Origin: Alcaligenaceae bacterium
GTDB taxonomy: Bacteria > Pseudomonadota > Gammaproteobacteria > Burkholderiales > Burkholderiaceae_B
Assembly: GCA_029265795.1 (NCBI GenBank)
Contig: JAJUGV010000019.1
Location: 1 to 38,744 of the forward strand
DNA length: 38,744 bases
Direction: 5' to 3'
Made by a program: the position numbers and the translations under genes. Below are positions 1 to 10,161 of the stretch, one piece after another (position 1 is the stretch's first letter; each line of letters starts with the position of its first letter). Below the pieces are notes generated by a model, which worked only from the letters and a program-made list of their open reading frames with translations, was not told where the DNA came from and did not search any database.

Positions 1-1068
1 ACCGGCTCGTTCTCCGGCAAGGTCGACGGTGGCTGGTCCATCAAGGTCGACGGCAAGGACGAAGAAGAACTCGTGGGTAAGCATGTCATCGTCGCCACGG
101 GCTCATCGCCGCGCCAGTTGCCGGGGCTCGAGTTCGACGAAACGACGGTGCTGTCCAACGACGGTGCCCTGCGCCTTTCTTCCGTGCCCAAGAAGCTGGG
201 CGTGATCGGTGGGGGCGTAATCGGTCTGGAGCTGGGCAGCGTGTGGCGCCGCCTGGGTGCAGAAGTCACCGTTCTGGAAGCCATGCCGGAATTCCTGGCC
301 GTGGCCGATCAGCAGGTCGCCAAAGAAGCCCTTAAGGCGTTCAACAAGCAAGGCCTGAAAATCGAAACCGGTGTGAAGATCGACGAAGTCAAAACCGGCT
401 CGAAGGGCGTGGAAATCAAGTACACCGACGCTAAGGGCGACGACGAGAAGCTGTCCGTCGACAAACTCATCGTTTCGATTGGTCGGGTGCCGAATGTTCA
501 AGGCCTGAATGCGGAAGCCGTGGGCCTGAAGCTCGACGAGCGTGGTTTCATCGCCGTCGACGAAGACTGCCGCACCAATCTTCCCAATGTCTGGGCTGTA
601 GGTGACGTCGTGCGTGGTCCCATGCTGGCGCACAAGGCCGAAGAAGAGGGCGTGGCAGTCGCCGAACGCATCTCCGGTCAGCACGGCCATGTGAACTTTG
701 ACACCATTCCTTCCGTGCTCTACACCTCACCGGAAATTGCGTGGGTCGGCAAGAACGAACAGCAGCTCAAAAAGGAAGGTGTGGCTTATAAGGCCGGCAG
801 CTTCCCCTTCATGGCGAATGGTCGGGCGCGCGCCCTGGGTGACACCACCGGCTTCGTGAAGATTCTCGCCGATGCAAAGACCGATGAGGTCCTTGGCGTG
901 CATATCATCGGGCCGATGGCTTCTGAACTGATCGCCGAGGCGGTCACCATCATGGAATTCCGTGGCGCCGCCGAAGACATCGCACGCATCTGCCATGCGC
1001 ACCCCACGTTGTCCGAAGCGGTCAAGGAAGCTGCGTTGGCAGTGGACAAGCGCACGCTGAACTTCTAA
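1..1068 (+). CDS. lpdA: Dihydrolipoyl dehydrogenase (E3), 3' part
   Basis: This flavoprotein reoxidises dihydrolipoamide on the E2 subunit of 2-oxoacid dehydrogenase complexes, passing electrons through FAD and a redox disulfide to NAD+. The frame is open from base 1, so about 120 N-terminal residues, including the first FAD-binding fold and the CxxxxC disulfide, lie outside the window; 355 residues remain. Visible are the second dinucleotide-binding glycine motif [13 protein letters not shown], the FAD-contacting AVGDVV segment, and the C-terminal HAHPTLSE block that holds the catalytic His-Glu pair. The next gene is zapE, as usually found downstream of the odhAB-lpdA (2-oxoglutarate dehydrogenase) operon in Bordetella-like genomes, so an E3 for that complex is the likeliest role (inference from context). 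A pyruvate dehydrogenase E3 is the alternative. Confidence 0.95.
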   Translation, partial: TGSFSGKVDGGWSIKVDGKDEEELVGKHVIVATGSSPRQLPGLEFDETTVLSNDGALRLSSVPKKLGVIGGGVIGLELGSVWRRLGAEVTVLEAMPEFLAVADQQVAKEALKAFNKQGLKIETGVKIDEVKTGSKGVEIKYTDAKGDDEKLSVDKLIVSIGRVPNVQGLNAEAVGLKLDERGFIAVDEDCRTNLPNVWAVGDVVRGPMLAHKAEEEGVAVAERISGQHGHVNFDTIPSVLYTSPEIAWVGKNEQQLKKEGVAYKAGSFPFMANGRARALGDTTGFVKILADAKTDEVLGVHIIGPMASELIAEAVTIMEFRGAAEDIARICHAHPTLSEAVKEAALAVDKRTLNF

Positions 1069-1167
1069 GCTGCTTCTTGACGTTTCTCTCCCGGGTCTCA
1101 TCCCGGGTCGCTTCGCCTCTGAAGGCCGGGCTGATTTTCCGGCCGCTCAGGGGTGGGGTGTCTATCG

Positions 1168-1198
1168 AAGGGCGGGCATGGTACCGCCCTTTGTCTTC
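1168..1198 (+). terminator. Likely intrinsic terminator after lpdA
   Basis: A perfect 8-bp stem pairs 1168-1175 (AAGGGCGG) with 1184-1191 (CCGCCCTT) across an 8-base loop and is followed by a T-rich stretch (TTGTCTT). It lies 100 bases after the lpdA stop and just before zapE, so it probably ends the dehydrogenase transcript. The T tract is imperfect. Confidence 0.55.
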
Positions 1199-1213
1199 TG
1201 AGTCTGATTGTTC

Positions 1214-2305
1214 ATGAACGTACGCGAGTATTACCGCAAGGCGCTTGCCGAACGCGGCTATCAGCCGGATGCCGCCCAGGAAGCGGCCGTGGAGCGCTTA
1301 CAGCGCTTTTACGATGAATGGGTCAATTTCAGGAAAGCCCGGTCATCAAGGCTGAAAAAACTGTTCAAGCGCCCGCCGGTCCCGCGCGGCGTCTACCTGT
1401 GGGGCGGTGTCGGCCGGGGCAAAAGCTTCATTATGGACGCCTTCTACCTTACGGTACCGGTCAAACGTAAGACACGCCTGCATTTCCACGAGTTCATGCG
1501 TGGTGTACATGCCGAACTGAAGCAGCTGCGCGGCCAACAGGATCCGCTTGATGAAGTGGCCCGACGCATCGCGAAGCGATACCGCTTGATCTGCTTTGAC
1601 GAGTTCCACGTGTCGGATGTCGCCGACGCGATGATCCTGCACAAACTTTTGGAAGGATTGTTCAACCACGGGACTTCCTTCGTCATGACCTCCAATTACG
1701 TGCCGGATGACCTGTATCCCGACGGACTGCATCGCGATCGCATTCTACCGGCCATCCGCCTCATCAAGGCTCGGATGGATATACTCAATGTAGATACGGG
1801 TGTCGACTACCGGCGTCGTTCGTTGGAGCAGGTGCGTACTTATCTGACACCTCTGTCGGACGAAACGACTGCCGAGCTGCGTGCGAACTTCGACCGACTG
1901 GCTGATACCGCACAGGTCGAACCCGTGCTTGAAATCGAGAATCGCAAGGTGAGGGCGGTGGCGCTGGCCGGGAATATTGTGTGGTTCGACTTCGCCACAC
2001 TCTGTGGTACCCCTCGGTCTCAGAATGACTACCTGGAACTGGCCGGCCGTTTTCAGACTGTCATCTTGTCCGATGTGCCGCGCATGACGGCCAGACAGGC
2101 TTCAGAAGCGCGCCGGCTTACCTGGCTGATCGATGTTTTCTACGACCACAAGGTAAAGCTGATTATCTCGGCGGAATGTCCGCCCGAAGCGCTTTATACT
2201 CAGGGGCCCATGTCCAACGAATTTCACCGCACCGTGTCTCGTATCGTGGAGATGCAGTCGCGGGAATACCTGGAGTCCGAACGCAGGGCTGCCGTCACTT
2301 TGTAG
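1214..2305 (+). CDS. zapE: Cell division protein ZapE / AFG1-like ATPase
   Basis: A P-loop ATPase of the AFG1/ZapE family (363 aa, a normal length). In E. coli ZapE acts at the Z-ring late in division; mitochondrial relatives help turn over respiratory-complex subunits. The Walker A motif GGVGRGKS is at residues 64-71 and Walker B (LICFDEF) at about 125-131, followed by the family-typical HVSDVADAM. There is no signal peptide or membrane segment, so the protein is cytosolic or peripheral. I chose the ATG at 1214; an in-frame TTG two codons upstream is less likely, and neither has a clear ribosome-binding site. It sits between lpdA and trpS on the same strand, the usual arrangement in Alcaligenaceae. 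The family assignment is firm; the division role is transferred from E. coli. Confidence 0.93.
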   Translation: MNVREYYRKALAERGYQPDAAQEAAVERLQRFYDEWVNFRKARSSRLKKLFKRPPVPRGVYLWGGVGRGKSFIMDAFYLTVPVKRKTRLHFHEFMRGVHAELKQLRGQQDPLDEVARRIAKRYRLICFDEFHVSDVADAMILHKLLEGLFNHGTSFVMTSNYVPDDLYPDGLHRDRILPAIRLIKARMDILNVDTGVDYRRRSLEQVRTYLTPLSDETTAELRANFDRLADTAQVEPVLEIENRKVRAVALAGNIVWFDFATLCGTPRSQNDYLELAGRFQTVILSDVPRMTARQASEARRLTWLIDVFYDHKVKLIISAECPPEALYTQGPMSNEFHRTVSRIVEMQSREYLESERRAAVTL

Positions 2306-2346
2306 ACGCTGCGCCGCCTATTCGCTTCCCATCAAAGCTAAAAAAC

Positions 2347-3687
2347 ATGAATACGCGAGTCCTTACCGGTATCACAACCACCGGCACCCCTCATCTGGGC
2401 AACTACGCGGGCGCTATCCGCCCCTCGATTCAGGCCAGCACTCGGCCGGACGTCGATGCCTTCTACTTCATGGCGGATTATCACGCCCTAATCAAATGTG
2501 ACGAGCCGGAGCGCATTGCGCGCTCGCGCCTCGAAATCGCGGCGACCTGGCTGGCAGCCGGTCTGGATCCCGAACGGGTGACCTTCTATCGCCAGTCAGA
2601 CGTTCCCGAGATTCCTGAGCTGTGCTGGATGCTGTCCTGCGTGACGGCCAAGGGCTTGATGAATCGGGCTCATGCCTATAAAGCGGCCGTGGATCAGAAC
2701 GTGGCGCGCAATGTCGAAGAAGACGACGGCGTGACCATGGGCTTATTTTCCTACCCGGTCCTGATGGCGGCAGACATCTTGATGTTCAATGCCCACAAAG
2801 TCCCGGTCGGCCGCGACCAGATTCAGCATCTGGAAATGGCTCGCGATATCGCTCAGCGCTTCAACCACCTGTACGGCCGCGGCGAAGAACTCTTCGTACT
2901 GCCGGAAGTGCAGGTGGACGACGAAGTGGCCACCTTGCCGGGGCTCGATGGCCGAAAGATGTCCAAGAGCTACGACAACACCATTCCGCTGTTTGAGGGG
3001 GGCAGTAAGGCGATGCGCGCGGCCGTCATGCGTATCGTGACAGATTCCCGCGGCCCCGGCGAGCCCAAGGACGCCGAAAACTCCCACCTCTACATGATTT
3101 ACCGCGCCTTTGCTACACCAGAACAGGCGGCGCAGTTCCGCCGGGCACTGGAAGAAGGGCTGGCCTGGGGCGAGGCCAAGAATCTGCTGTGCGAACGTAT
3201 CGAGTCCGAGCTCGGGCCAATGCGCGAACGTTATGCGGAATTCATTGCTCGCCCGCAAATCATCGAAGAAATCCTGCAGGCAGGCGCTGAAAAGGCCAGA
3301 CGTATCTCTAAGCCGTTTATTGAGCGGCTGCGCGATGCGGTGGGTCTTAGGCGCAGTGTGGCCCTTGACGCTCCAGACACACCCCAGGCAACGGGCAAGT
3401 CGAAGGGTAAGGCGGCACGGGTGGTGAGTTTCCGCGACGAAGACGGGAAGTTCCGCTTCCGGCTGATCGCCGGCGATGGCACTGAGCTGCTGTTATCAGA
3501 AGCGTTCGATGAGCCGCGCTCTGCCGGTGTGGCGGTCAAGGCATTGCAGCAGCCCGGCGCGCTGGAGTCGCTGGTCCACACCCTCGACGACGAAATCCGC
3601 GTGGAAATCGACGGGCGTCTTGTATGTCGATATCCCGCCCACCTCGCGTCCGAAGTCGAACAGGCGCTGGCTTCGCTCGGTAATTGA
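2347..3687 (+). CDS. trpS: Tryptophanyl-tRNA synthetase with C-terminal extension
   Basis: A class I aminoacyl-tRNA synthetase that charges tRNA-Trp. It has 446 residues, about 110 more than the compact 334-aa E. coli enzyme. The HIGH-type signature is PHLGN (residues 15-19) and the KMSKS loop is at 204-208. After the catalytic and helical domains, residues from about 358 onward form an extra module ([19 protein letters not shown], then a Gly/Ala/Val helix) that resembles the small DUF1508/YegP fold, joined by a Lys/Gly-rich linker. The start at 2347 gives the canonical [14 protein letters not shown]-terminus; the frame remains open upstream into zapE, but that part is not TrpRS-like. zapE ends 41 bases upstream. 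The synthetase assignment is certain; the nature of the tail is inference. Confidence 0.95.
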   Translation: MNTRVLTGITTTGTPHLGNYAGAIRPSIQASTRPDVDAFYFMADYHALIKCDEPERIARSRLEIAATWLAAGLDPERVTFYRQSDVPEIPELCWMLSCVTAKGLMNRAHAYKAAVDQNVARNVEEDDGVTMGLFSYPVLMAADILMFNAHKVPVGRDQIQHLEMARDIAQRFNHLYGRGEELFVLPEVQVDDEVATLPGLDGRKMSKSYDNTIPLFEGGSKAMRAAVMRIVTDSRGPGEPKDAENSHLYMIYRAFATPEQAAQFRRALEEGLAWGEAKNLLCERIESELGPMRERYAEFIARPQIIEEILQAGAEKARRISKPFIERLRDAVGLRRSVALDAPDTPQATGKSKGKAARVVSFRDEDGKFRFRLIAGDGTELLLSEAFDEPRSAGVAVKALQQPGALESLVHTLDDEIRVEIDGRLVCRYPAHLASEVEQALASLGN

Positions 3688-3691
3688 TCTG

Positions 3692-3725
3692 TCGCGCCCC
3701 TGGCCTCCGGCCTAAAGGGGCGCGA
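3692..3725. terminator. Bidirectional hairpin between trpS and tex
   Basis: A perfect 10-bp stem pairs TCGCGCCCCT (3692-3701) with AGGGGCGCGA (3716-3725) around a 14-base loop. It lies in the 52-base gap between two convergent genes, only 4 bases after the trpS stop. Neither strand has a strong T tract, so it may act as a transcript-end stabiliser as much as an intrinsic terminator. Confidence 0.6.
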
Positions 3726-3739
3726 TTCACCATCGCAAT

Positions 3740-6133
3740 TTAGCGTTTCAGCTTGGCGAAGGCGGCTGCCATAACACCCATGGGTTCCGCGTTGCCACGG
3801 GTAACGTTACGCCCCCCTGCGCGGCGCTCGTTGCCCGCGCGTGAGCGGCCTTTGCCCGGCGCAGCCGCCGGGTCGCCCTGACTGCGACGTGCCGCGGGAC
3901 CTGCGTCGTCATTCAAGCGCATGGTCAGCGCTATCCGTTTGCGGGCGACGTCCACTTCCTGCACCTTCACCTTGACGGTTTGACCCACACGCACGACATC
4001 GCGAGGGTCCTTCACGAAGGTTTCGGACATAGCAGAAATATGCACGAGGCCGTCCTGATGCACACCGACATCAACAAACGCGCCAAAATTTGCCACGTTC
4101 GTGACGACGCCCTCCATGACCATGCCAGGGCTCAGGTCCTGAATCGTATTCACCCCTTCCATGAATTGGGCGGTTTTGAATTCAGGGCGTGGGTCGCGTC
4201 CCGGTTTCTCCAGCTCGGAGAAAATATCCTTTACCGTTGGAACGCCAAAGCGCTCATCCGTAAATTCGGAGGGCGACAGCCCTTTGAGCGCTCCGGCCTT
4301 GCCCATCACGCTGCGGACATCCGCTTGGATGCGCGCCAAGATTCTTTCCACCACTGGATAGGCTTCCGGGTGAACGGCAGAGCTGTCCAAAGGATTGTCC
4401 CCATCAGGGATCCGCAGGAAACCGGCGGCCTGTTCGAAAGATTTCTCACCAAAGCGTGGGACATGCATTAATGCCTTGCGATCTGGAAACGCCCCGTGCT
4501 GGTCGCGATACGCCACAATGTTGCGGGCCAGTCCGGCATTCAAGCCGGAAACCCGGGAAAGCAGGGCGGCAGAGGCGGTATTCACGTTAACGCCCACCGC
4601 GTTCACGCAGTCCTCGATGACGGCGTCCAGGGAACGTGCCAGCTCGCGCTGGTTAACATCGTGTTGGTATTGCCCGACGCCGATGGCCTTGGGTTCGATC
4701 TTGACCAGTTCGGCCAGCGGATCCTGCAGGCGACGTGCAATGGAAACGGCCCCGCGCAGGCTGACGTCGAGCTCGGGGAATTCTTCGGCGGCGAGTTGCG
4801 ATGCGGAGTAGACGGAGGCTCCCGCTTCGGACACGACCACCCGGGTCAGCCCCAGTTCGGGGTGTTGCTGCTGCAGGTCCGCAACCAGTTTCTCCGTTTC
4901 GCGCGAAGCGGTGCCGTTGCCGATCGCAACCAGTTCGACCTGATGCCGCTTGGCCAGATCTGCCAGTGTGCGCAGACTGCCCGCGCGATCACGGCGTGGC
5001 TCGAACGGGTAGATAGTAGCAGTCTCCAGCACCTTACCTGTCGCATCGATCGCGCAAACCTTCACGCCCGTACGAATGCCGGGATCCAGACCCAGGACGG
5101 TCTTGGGACCGGCCGGCGCCGCCAGTAGCAAATCTTTCAGGTTAGCGGCGAATACGCGGATGGCTTCTTCTTCGGCAGATTCACGCAGCCTGCTGATGAA
5201 TTCCGTCTCGAAGGCAGTCAGCAGTTTGACCCTCCAAGTCCAGCGGCAGACCTCGCCCAGCCAGCGTTCGCGCGCGGGGCCGTCCAGATCGAAGCAGGTT
5301 TCCAGGCCAAGGTGCTCGGCGATGCGCGTCACACATGGGTGAGGCGTGATTTCTTCTAATTCCGGCTCCAGACCCACGCGCAGATCCAGTACGCCCTGCT
5401 GCCGGCCCCGCAGGAGAGCAAGCACACGATGCGACGGCAAGGTACGCAGACGTTCGCTGAAATCGAACCAATCGCGGAAATTGGCCCCTTCCTCTTCCTT
5501 GCCTTCCACGACCTTGGAATACAGCAGACCCGTGCTCCACACATAGTCACGCAAATTGGCCAGCAGATCGGCATCCTCAGCGAAACGCTCCGCAAGAATA
5601 TCGCGCGCCCCATCCAACGCCGCCTTCACATCATTGACCTTCGCCTCCGGATTCAAATACGCCTCTGCCAAGAAACTGGGGTCAGACCCCGGTTTTGAGA
5701 GGATGGCATCAGCCAGCGGTTCGAGGCCGGCTTCACGGGCGATCTGGGCACGGGTGCGGCGTTTGGGTTTATACGGGGCGTACAGGTCTTCGAGCCGTTG
5801 CTTGGCGTCTGCGGCTTCGATCTCGGCCTGGAGTTCCGGGGTCAGCTTGCCCTGGCTGTGAATGGTTTCCAGAATGGCGGTGCGACGCGCTTCCAGCTCA
5901 CGCACATAGGCCAGCCGGACTTCCAGATGGCGCAGTACAGTGTCGTCCAGACCACCCGTCACCTCTTTGCGGTAGCGGGCGATAAACGGCACCGTGGCAC
6001 CTTCATCCAGCAATTGCACGGTAGCGGTAACTTGTGCCGGTCGTACTTGCAGCTCGGATGCGAGTTGCGCAATGATGCGGGTGGGGTCTGCGGAAAAGTC
6101 CGGTGTCGCTTCAGGCGTTTCAGGGTGAGTCAT
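3740..6133 (-). CDS. tex: Tex-family S1 RNA-binding transcription accessory protein
   Basis: A nucleic-acid-binding protein of the Tex/Spt6-like family (797 aa); Tex was first described in Bordetella pertussis as affecting toxin-gene expression. Domain order: N-terminal helical Tex domain, a YqgF/RNase-H-like domain beginning near residue 344 ([11 protein letters not shown]), helix-hairpin-helix repeats at about 514-575, and an S1 domain at about 667-740 ([23 protein letters not shown]). The tail after S1 is rich in Arg, Gly and Ala and probably disordered. It starts at ATG 6133 on the minus strand, divergent from the helicase gene. Oddity: codons 147-153 (reading KPGSDPS) are encoded by a palindromic repeat with core GGGGTCAGACCCC that also occurs between typA and the LOG gene, apparently an in-frame insertion in a loop. 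Confidence 0.96.
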   Translation of the reverse strand: MTHPETPEATPDFSADPTRIIAQLASELQVRPAQVTATVQLLDEGATVPFIARYRKEVTGGLDDTVLRHLEVRLAYVRELEARRTAILETIHSQGKLTPELQAEIEAADAKQRLEDLYAPYKPKRRTRAQIAREAGLEPLADAILSKPGSDPSFLAEAYLNPEAKVNDVKAALDGARDILAERFAEDADLLANLRDYVWSTGLLYSKVVEGKEEEGANFRDWFDFSERLRTLPSHRVLALLRGRQQGVLDLRVGLEPELEEITPHPCVTRIAEHLGLETCFDLDGPARERWLGEVCRWTWRVKLLTAFETEFISRLRESAEEEAIRVFAANLKDLLLAAPAGPKTVLGLDPGIRTGVKVCAIDATGKVLETATIYPFEPRRDRAGSLRTLADLAKRHQVELVAIGNGTASRETEKLVADLQQQHPELGLTRVVVSEAGASVYSASQLAAEEFPELDVSLRGAVSIARRLQDPLAELVKIEPKAIGVGQYQHDVNQRELARSLDAVIEDCVNAVGVNVNTASAALLSRVSGLNAGLARNIVAYRDQHGAFPDRKALMHVPRFGEKSFEQAAGFLRIPDGDNPLDSSAVHPEAYPVVERILARIQADVRSVMGKAGALKGLSPSEFTDERFGVPTVKDIFSELEKPGRDPRPEFKTAQFMEGVNTIQDLSPGMVMEGVVTNVANFGAFVDVGVHQDGLVHISAMSETFVKDPRDVVRVGQTVKVKVQEVDVARKRIALTMRLNDDAGPAARRSQGDPAAAPGKGRSRAGNERRAGGRNVTRGNAEPMGVMAAAFAKLKR
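5673..5696. repeat. REP-like palindrome inside tex
   Basis: The sequence has the 13-base palindromic core GGGGTCAGACCCC (5678-5690) flanked by AAACT and GGTTTT. The same unit occurs twice between typA and the LOG gene. Here it is translated in frame as part of Tex (KPGSDPS). A length of 24 bases preserves the reading frame. Confidence 0.85.
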
Positions 6134-6274
6134 GTTTCATGTGATTAAGGCTTGGAACCGAGCATTTTGCCATAACGCGCGTTTTCGCATGGGTTCGAGA
6201 CTGTCCGCCCGGGCTGACACAAGTCTGTCACATTGGCCGCGCGCCGTGGCACCGCGGCGCGTTATGATTCCGCC

Positions 6275-8272
6275 ATGTTTGCCCAAGATCTCGACCACAT
6301 ATTCTCTGCCGCAGGCCCTTTGGCCGAAGCGGTACCTGGTTATCGCCCGCGCCAGGCTCAGCTCGAAATGGCGCGCGCCATCGAGCAGGCGATCCGCGAG
6401 AGGGCCACGCTGGTGGCCGAAGCGGGCACCGGTACGGGCAAGACCTGGGCTTATCTGGTGCCGGCTTTTTTGAGTGGCGCCAAGGTGCTGGTATCGACCG
6501 GTACCCGCACACTGCAAGATCAATTGTTCCGTCGAGATCTGCCGCGCCTGCGTAAGGCGCTTGCCCTGCCCATCACCATTGCCTTGCTAAAAGGGCGTGG
6601 CAACTATGTGTGTCACTATCATCTAGACCGCTTGCAGCAGGACGAACGCGCGCTGCGCTCGCGTACTGAAGTCACTCAACTGCGTGCCATCAAGGTGTTT
6701 GCCGACCGCAGCAAATCCGGTGATCGCAGCGACCTAGCAGAGGTCCCCGAGGACGCCGATATCTGGGGGCGGGTGACTTCCACCAGAGAAAACTGCCTGG
6801 GTCAGGACTGCCCCCATGTGAAGGACTGTTTCGTGCTGAAGGCAAGGCGTCAGGCACAGGAAGCCGACCTCGTGGTGGTGAACCATGCCTTGTTTATGGC
6901 TGACCTTGCCTTGCGCGAAGAAGGCATCACCGATCTACTTCCAAGCGTAGATGTCGTCGTTTTCGATGAGGCGCATCAATTGCCTGATGTGGCCACACGC
7001 TTTTTAGGAAGCAGTGTATCGGCGCATCAGCTCATGGATTTGTGTCGCTCCATAGAAGCCGCGGGCCTGGCCTATGCCCGCGAATCCACCAACTGGGCCC
7101 AGGCGGCGGGTGCTATTGAAACCGCCACGCGCGAATTACGTTTGACATCAGCGGCTGTGGCGAATCTTCCGGGTCAGAAGGCAACCTTCTACGCCATACC
7201 TGACCCGGAACCCTTTGATGCAGCCCTCGATACCTTATTGGAAGCGTTGGATCGCGCTATTGCATTGCTGGATGTGGTGGCGGAAAAACACCCGGATCTG
7301 GCGGCGGCATCTCGGTCAGCACTTGAGCTGCGTGCGCGCTTGTTTCAATGGAGTCAACCCGACCGCCAAGGAAATGATGCGCTGGCCGATAGTCGGGCTG
7401 AAGCCGGCGAGGCAGTACGTTGGCTGGAGCATGGCACGCATCACATGCGGTTGCATAGCGCACCGCTATCCGTGGCCAAGATCTTCTCACGTTACCGGTC
7501 TAAGGATCAGGCCTGGATTCTCACCTCGGCCACGCTTTCCGTACATGGGGATTTCGGTCACTTCACACGCCAGCTGGGCTTGTGGGAGGCGCGCACGGCA
7601 CGCTGGGAGTCTCCCTTCGACTACCAAAATCGGGGCTTGCTGTTTGTCCCTTCCAGCTTGCCGGAAGCGCATTCGCGAGACTTCAATGCCCGTTTTGCAG
7701 AACTGCTGCTGCCTCTGATACAGGCGTGCCCAGGAGGGGTACTCGTACTTTGCACCACCTTACGTTCGGTGGACCACTTGGCCGATCTTCTGGAGGATCA
7801 CTTCGAAGATCATGATATTGACAGGCCACTGCTGCGCCAGGGCGAGTTGTCACGGCGTATGCTGCTGGAACGATTCGCTGCCGCGCGGAATGCCGTGCTG
7901 GTCGGTAGCGCCAGTTTCTGGGAAGGGATCGACGTTCCTGGAGATGCCCTGACGCTGGTGGCCATCGACAAGCTGCCCTTTGCGCCACCGGACGACCCTG
8001 TGCTGGAAGCTCGCTTGCGCGCCTGCCGCGAACGGGGCGGCAACCCCTTCATGGAATATCAATTACCTGAAGCGGCAATTGCCCTCAAGCAGGGGGCAGG
8101 GCGGTTGATCCGTACCGAGCGCGATTGGGGGGTGTTGCTGGTGGCCGATGCGCGCATGGTTGAAAAGCGATACGGCCGCCTGCTGTGGCGCGGGCTGCCG
8201 CCGTTCACGCGAACCCGCGACCTGGAAAAAGCCCGTAGCTTCCTAGAAGAAAAAATGGTGGCAGATGCTTAG
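6275..8272 (+). CDS. DinG/YoaA-type Fe-S ATP-dependent DNA helicase
   Basis: A superfamily 2, XPD-like 5'-3' helicase of 665 residues. The P-loop is GTGTGKT at 51-57. Four cysteines that can hold a [4Fe-4S] cluster are at residues 113, 174, 179 and 185 (NYVC, then CLGQDC and PHVKDC). The DEAH box is at 231-234, with late motifs GSASFWEGIDVPG and QGAGRLIR near the C-terminus. In E. coli, DinG and YoaA resolve R-loops, D-loops and replication blockage; the length and the absence of an exonuclease domain fit YoaA best. I used ATG 6275; a TTG 14 codons upstream is in frame but adds a non-conserved leader. Its stop codon overlaps that of bamD on the other strand, so there is no room for a terminator between them. 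Confidence 0.92.
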   Translation: MFAQDLDHIFSAAGPLAEAVPGYRPRQAQLEMARAIEQAIRERATLVAEAGTGTGKTWAYLVPAFLSGAKVLVSTGTRTLQDQLFRRDLPRLRKALALPITIALLKGRGNYVCHYHLDRLQQDERALRSRTEVTQLRAIKVFADRSKSGDRSDLAEVPEDADIWGRVTSTRENCLGQDCPHVKDCFVLKARRQAQEADLVVVNHALFMADLALREEGITDLLPSVDVVVFDEAHQLPDVATRFLGSSVSAHQLMDLCRSIEAAGLAYARESTNWAQAAGAIETATRELRLTSAAVANLPGQKATFYAIPDPEPFDAALDTLLEALDRAIALLDVVAEKHPDLAAASRSALELRARLFQWSQPDRQGNDALADSRAEAGEAVRWLEHGTHHMRLHSAPLSVAKIFSRYRSKDQAWILTSATLSVHGDFGHFTRQLGLWEARTARWESPFDYQNRGLLFVPSSLPEAHSRDFNARFAELLLPLIQACPGGVLVLCTTLRSVDHLADLLEDHFEDHDIDRPLLRQGELSRRMLLERFAAARNAVLVGSASFWEGIDVPGDALTLVAIDKLPFAPPDDPVLEARLRACRERGGNPFMEYQLPEAAIALKQGAGRLIRTERDWGVLLVADARMVEKRYGRLLWRGLPPFTRTRDLEKARSFLEEKMVADA

Positions 8273-9099
8273 AACCAGTTCATGGGGTTCCAATAATTAA
8301 CCGGCTCTTCCAGCCCCTGGGTGTAGTACTTACTGTTGGGGAAGTTGTGGTCGAGGACTCGCTTAGTGTCGTCGCGCAACTCATCCAGGCCTAGCTTGTC
8401 GTATGACAAATACATAATGTAGAGCGCTTTTTCAGCGATGGGCACACCCTGAAAGTCGGTGATCACCGTTTGTGCGCGGTTAACGGCTGCCACATAGGAG
8501 CCGCGCCGATAATAGTATTCGGCCACATAGACTTCGTTGCGGGCAATGGTATCGACCAGCCAAGTAAGCCGTTTGCGGGCATCGGGGGCGTAGCGGCTGT
8601 CTGGGTAGCGGGACAGTAACTGGTTGAAGGCTTCGTAAGATTCACGCAGCCCCTTGGGATCGCGCTCGGCAGGGTCTTGCCGTGTCAGGCGGCTGAATGG
8701 TGCGCTGGGGGGCGTGAAGGTGATTAAACCCTTTAAATACAGCATGTAGTCGATACCCGGATGGTTCGGATACTGCTGTTCGAAGCGGTCGATAGCTGCC
8801 AGCGCCTGTTCCGGCTCGTCGTCCTTCCAGTTGATATAGGCCTGGTCTATGAGCGCCTGCTGGGCGTAGGTACCGAATGGGTATCGCGCCTCAATGGCCT
8901 CCAGCCGGCTGCGTGCAGTGTTCCAGCTGCCTGCGCTCATGGCTTCACGCGCATCACGGTACAGGCGTTCAGCAGGCCAGCCGGCAGTGGGATCCTGTTC
9001 GGGCTTGATCGAGCCACAGCCAGCGACGAGAGCCGCCATGGAAAGCATGATGGCTGCACGGCGCAGCCGGTGCAGGGCGGTGGAAGGAGTCGATGTCAC
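8269..9099 (-). CDS. bamD: Outer membrane assembly lipoprotein BamD
   Basis: An essential lipoprotein of the BAM complex that, with BamA, inserts beta-barrel proteins into the outer membrane; formerly ComL/YfiO. The product has 276 residues with a basic N-terminus, a hydrophobic stretch and the lipobox LVAGC; Cys28 would be lipidated. The mature part carries TPR-type helical repeats (for example EARYPFGTYAQQALID, and a later LLSRYPDSRYAPDARKR). The start is a GTG at 9097-9099, preceded by GAGGA seven bases upstream; Met18 is a possible but worse alternative because it would remove the basic leader. It is divergent from rluD, as in many proteobacteria, and its last codon overlaps the helicase stop. 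Confidence 0.95.
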   Translation of the reverse strand: MTSTPSTALHRLRRAAIMLSMAALVAGCGSIKPEQDPTAGWPAERLYRDAREAMSAGSWNTARSRLEAIEARYPFGTYAQQALIDQAYINWKDDEPEQALAAIDRFEQQYPNHPGIDYMLYLKGLITFTPPSAPFSRLTRQDPAERDPKGLRESYEAFNQLLSRYPDSRYAPDARKRLTWLVDTIARNEVYVAEYYYRRGSYVAAVNRAQTVITDFQGVPIAEKALYIMYLSYDKLGLDELRDDTKRVLDHNFPNSKYYTQGLEEPVNYWNPMNWF

Positions 9100-9131
9100 G
9101 TAGGGATCCTCGGTGTTAGCATACGCGGTGA

Positions 9132-9161
9132 ATTATATGATCGAACCCCTACGCCTGACCA
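9132..9161 (-). promoter_or_regulatory. Candidate sigma-70 promoter for bamD
   Basis: On the minus strand a perfect -10 TATAAT (9132-9137) lies 18 bases from TGGTCA (9156-9161), which matches four of six -35 positions. Transcription would begin near 9125, about 25 bases before the bamD start. Read from sequence only. Confidence 0.5.
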
Positions 9162-9180
9162 CGAGCCTGGAAGTACGCCC

Positions 9181-10161
9181 TTGAAGTCCAAGAATCCCAA
9201 CCCTGATCTCGAGGCCTTTGCCTTGGAAAACGAGGCAGCCGACATAGAGCAGTTCAAGCTCGACGTGACGGCGGTGCCCGACAGGCTGGATAAGATTCTT
9301 GCGCGTCTCATTCCACACCATAGTCGCAGTCGCCTGCAGGGGTGGATAGAAAACGGTCATGTGTTGCTGAATGGCAAAACCGCAAGAATCAGGCAGCTGG
9401 CCGGCCCGGGCGATGTCATACATGTTCGTCCGCAGTTGGCGCCGGAGGATCTTGCTTTTACGCCGGAAGACGTCGAGTTCGGCGTAGTGTCCGAAAGCGA
9501 ACACTGGGTGGTAGTCAATAAGCCGGCGGGCCTGGTCACTCACCCTGGTGCCGGCAACTGGAGCGGTACCCTGCTGAACGGCCTCCTGTTTCGCTACCCC
9601 GAATTGGCGCGGGTCCCGCGAGCGGGCATCGTGCATCGCCTCGATAAAGACACATCCGGCATTATGGTTGTCGCCCGTACCGATGTCGCGCAGACCGATC
9701 TTGTGCGCCAGTTGCAGGCCCGCACGGTCCGGCGTGAATATGTGGCGCTTTGCCATGGTCACGTGGCGCAGGCCGGCAGCGTCGATCTGCCCATCGGGCG
9801 CGACCCGTCTGTACCGGTGCGCATGTCAGTTCAGCGCCCCATCGCTCCCAAACCGGCGCTGACCCACTACCGGCCTTTGCGGTATGGGTCGGACAGCAGC
9901 GGTCACATGGTGACCGAGCTTGCGTGTCGTCTGGAAACCGGCCGCACTCACCAGATACGCGTCCATATGGCCAGCCTGCAACATCCTCTCCTGGGAGATA
10001 CCTTGTATGGCGGCAAGTTGCTCGCCGGCGCCACGCGACAGATGTTGCACGCGCGCGCGCTGGCATTTGAAGATCCAGGCGGAGCGGGGCGGGTCAACTT
10101 CGAGGCCGAGCCGGCATCGGATATGGTGGTGGTTCAGGGAAACATCGAATGGCAGGGATGA
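9181..10161 (+). CDS. rluD: 23S rRNA pseudouridine(1911/1915/1917) synthase
   Basis: It isomerises uridines in helix 69 of 23S rRNA. An S4 RNA-binding domain comes first (RLDKILARLIP, then SRSRLQGWIENGHVLLNGK), then the RluA-type catalytic domain with HRLDKDTSG; Asp155 is the catalytic aspartate. The start is inferred: a TTG at 9181 preceded by GGAAG with 7-base spacing gives 326 residues, the same length as E. coli RluD. There is no in-frame ATG nearby, although the frame stays open far upstream across bamD. The gene is divergent from bamD and overlaps pgeF by 13 bases, implying translational coupling. RluD rather than RluC is chosen from the length and the bamD-rluD-pgeF gene order, which is widely conserved. 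Confidence 0.92.
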   Translation: MKSKNPNPDLEAFALENEAADIEQFKLDVTAVPDRLDKILARLIPHHSRSRLQGWIENGHVLLNGKTARIRQLAGPGDVIHVRPQLAPEDLAFTPEDVEFGVVSESEHWVVVNKPAGLVTHPGAGNWSGTLLNGLLFRYPELARVPRAGIVHRLDKDTSGIMVVARTDVAQTDLVRQLQARTVRREYVALCHGHVAQAGSVDLPIGRDPSVPVRMSVQRPIAPKPALTHYRPLRYGSDSSGHMVTELACRLETGRTHQIRVHMASLQHPLLGDTLYGGKLLAGATRQMLHARALAFEDPGGAGRVNFEAEPASDMVVVQGNIEWQG

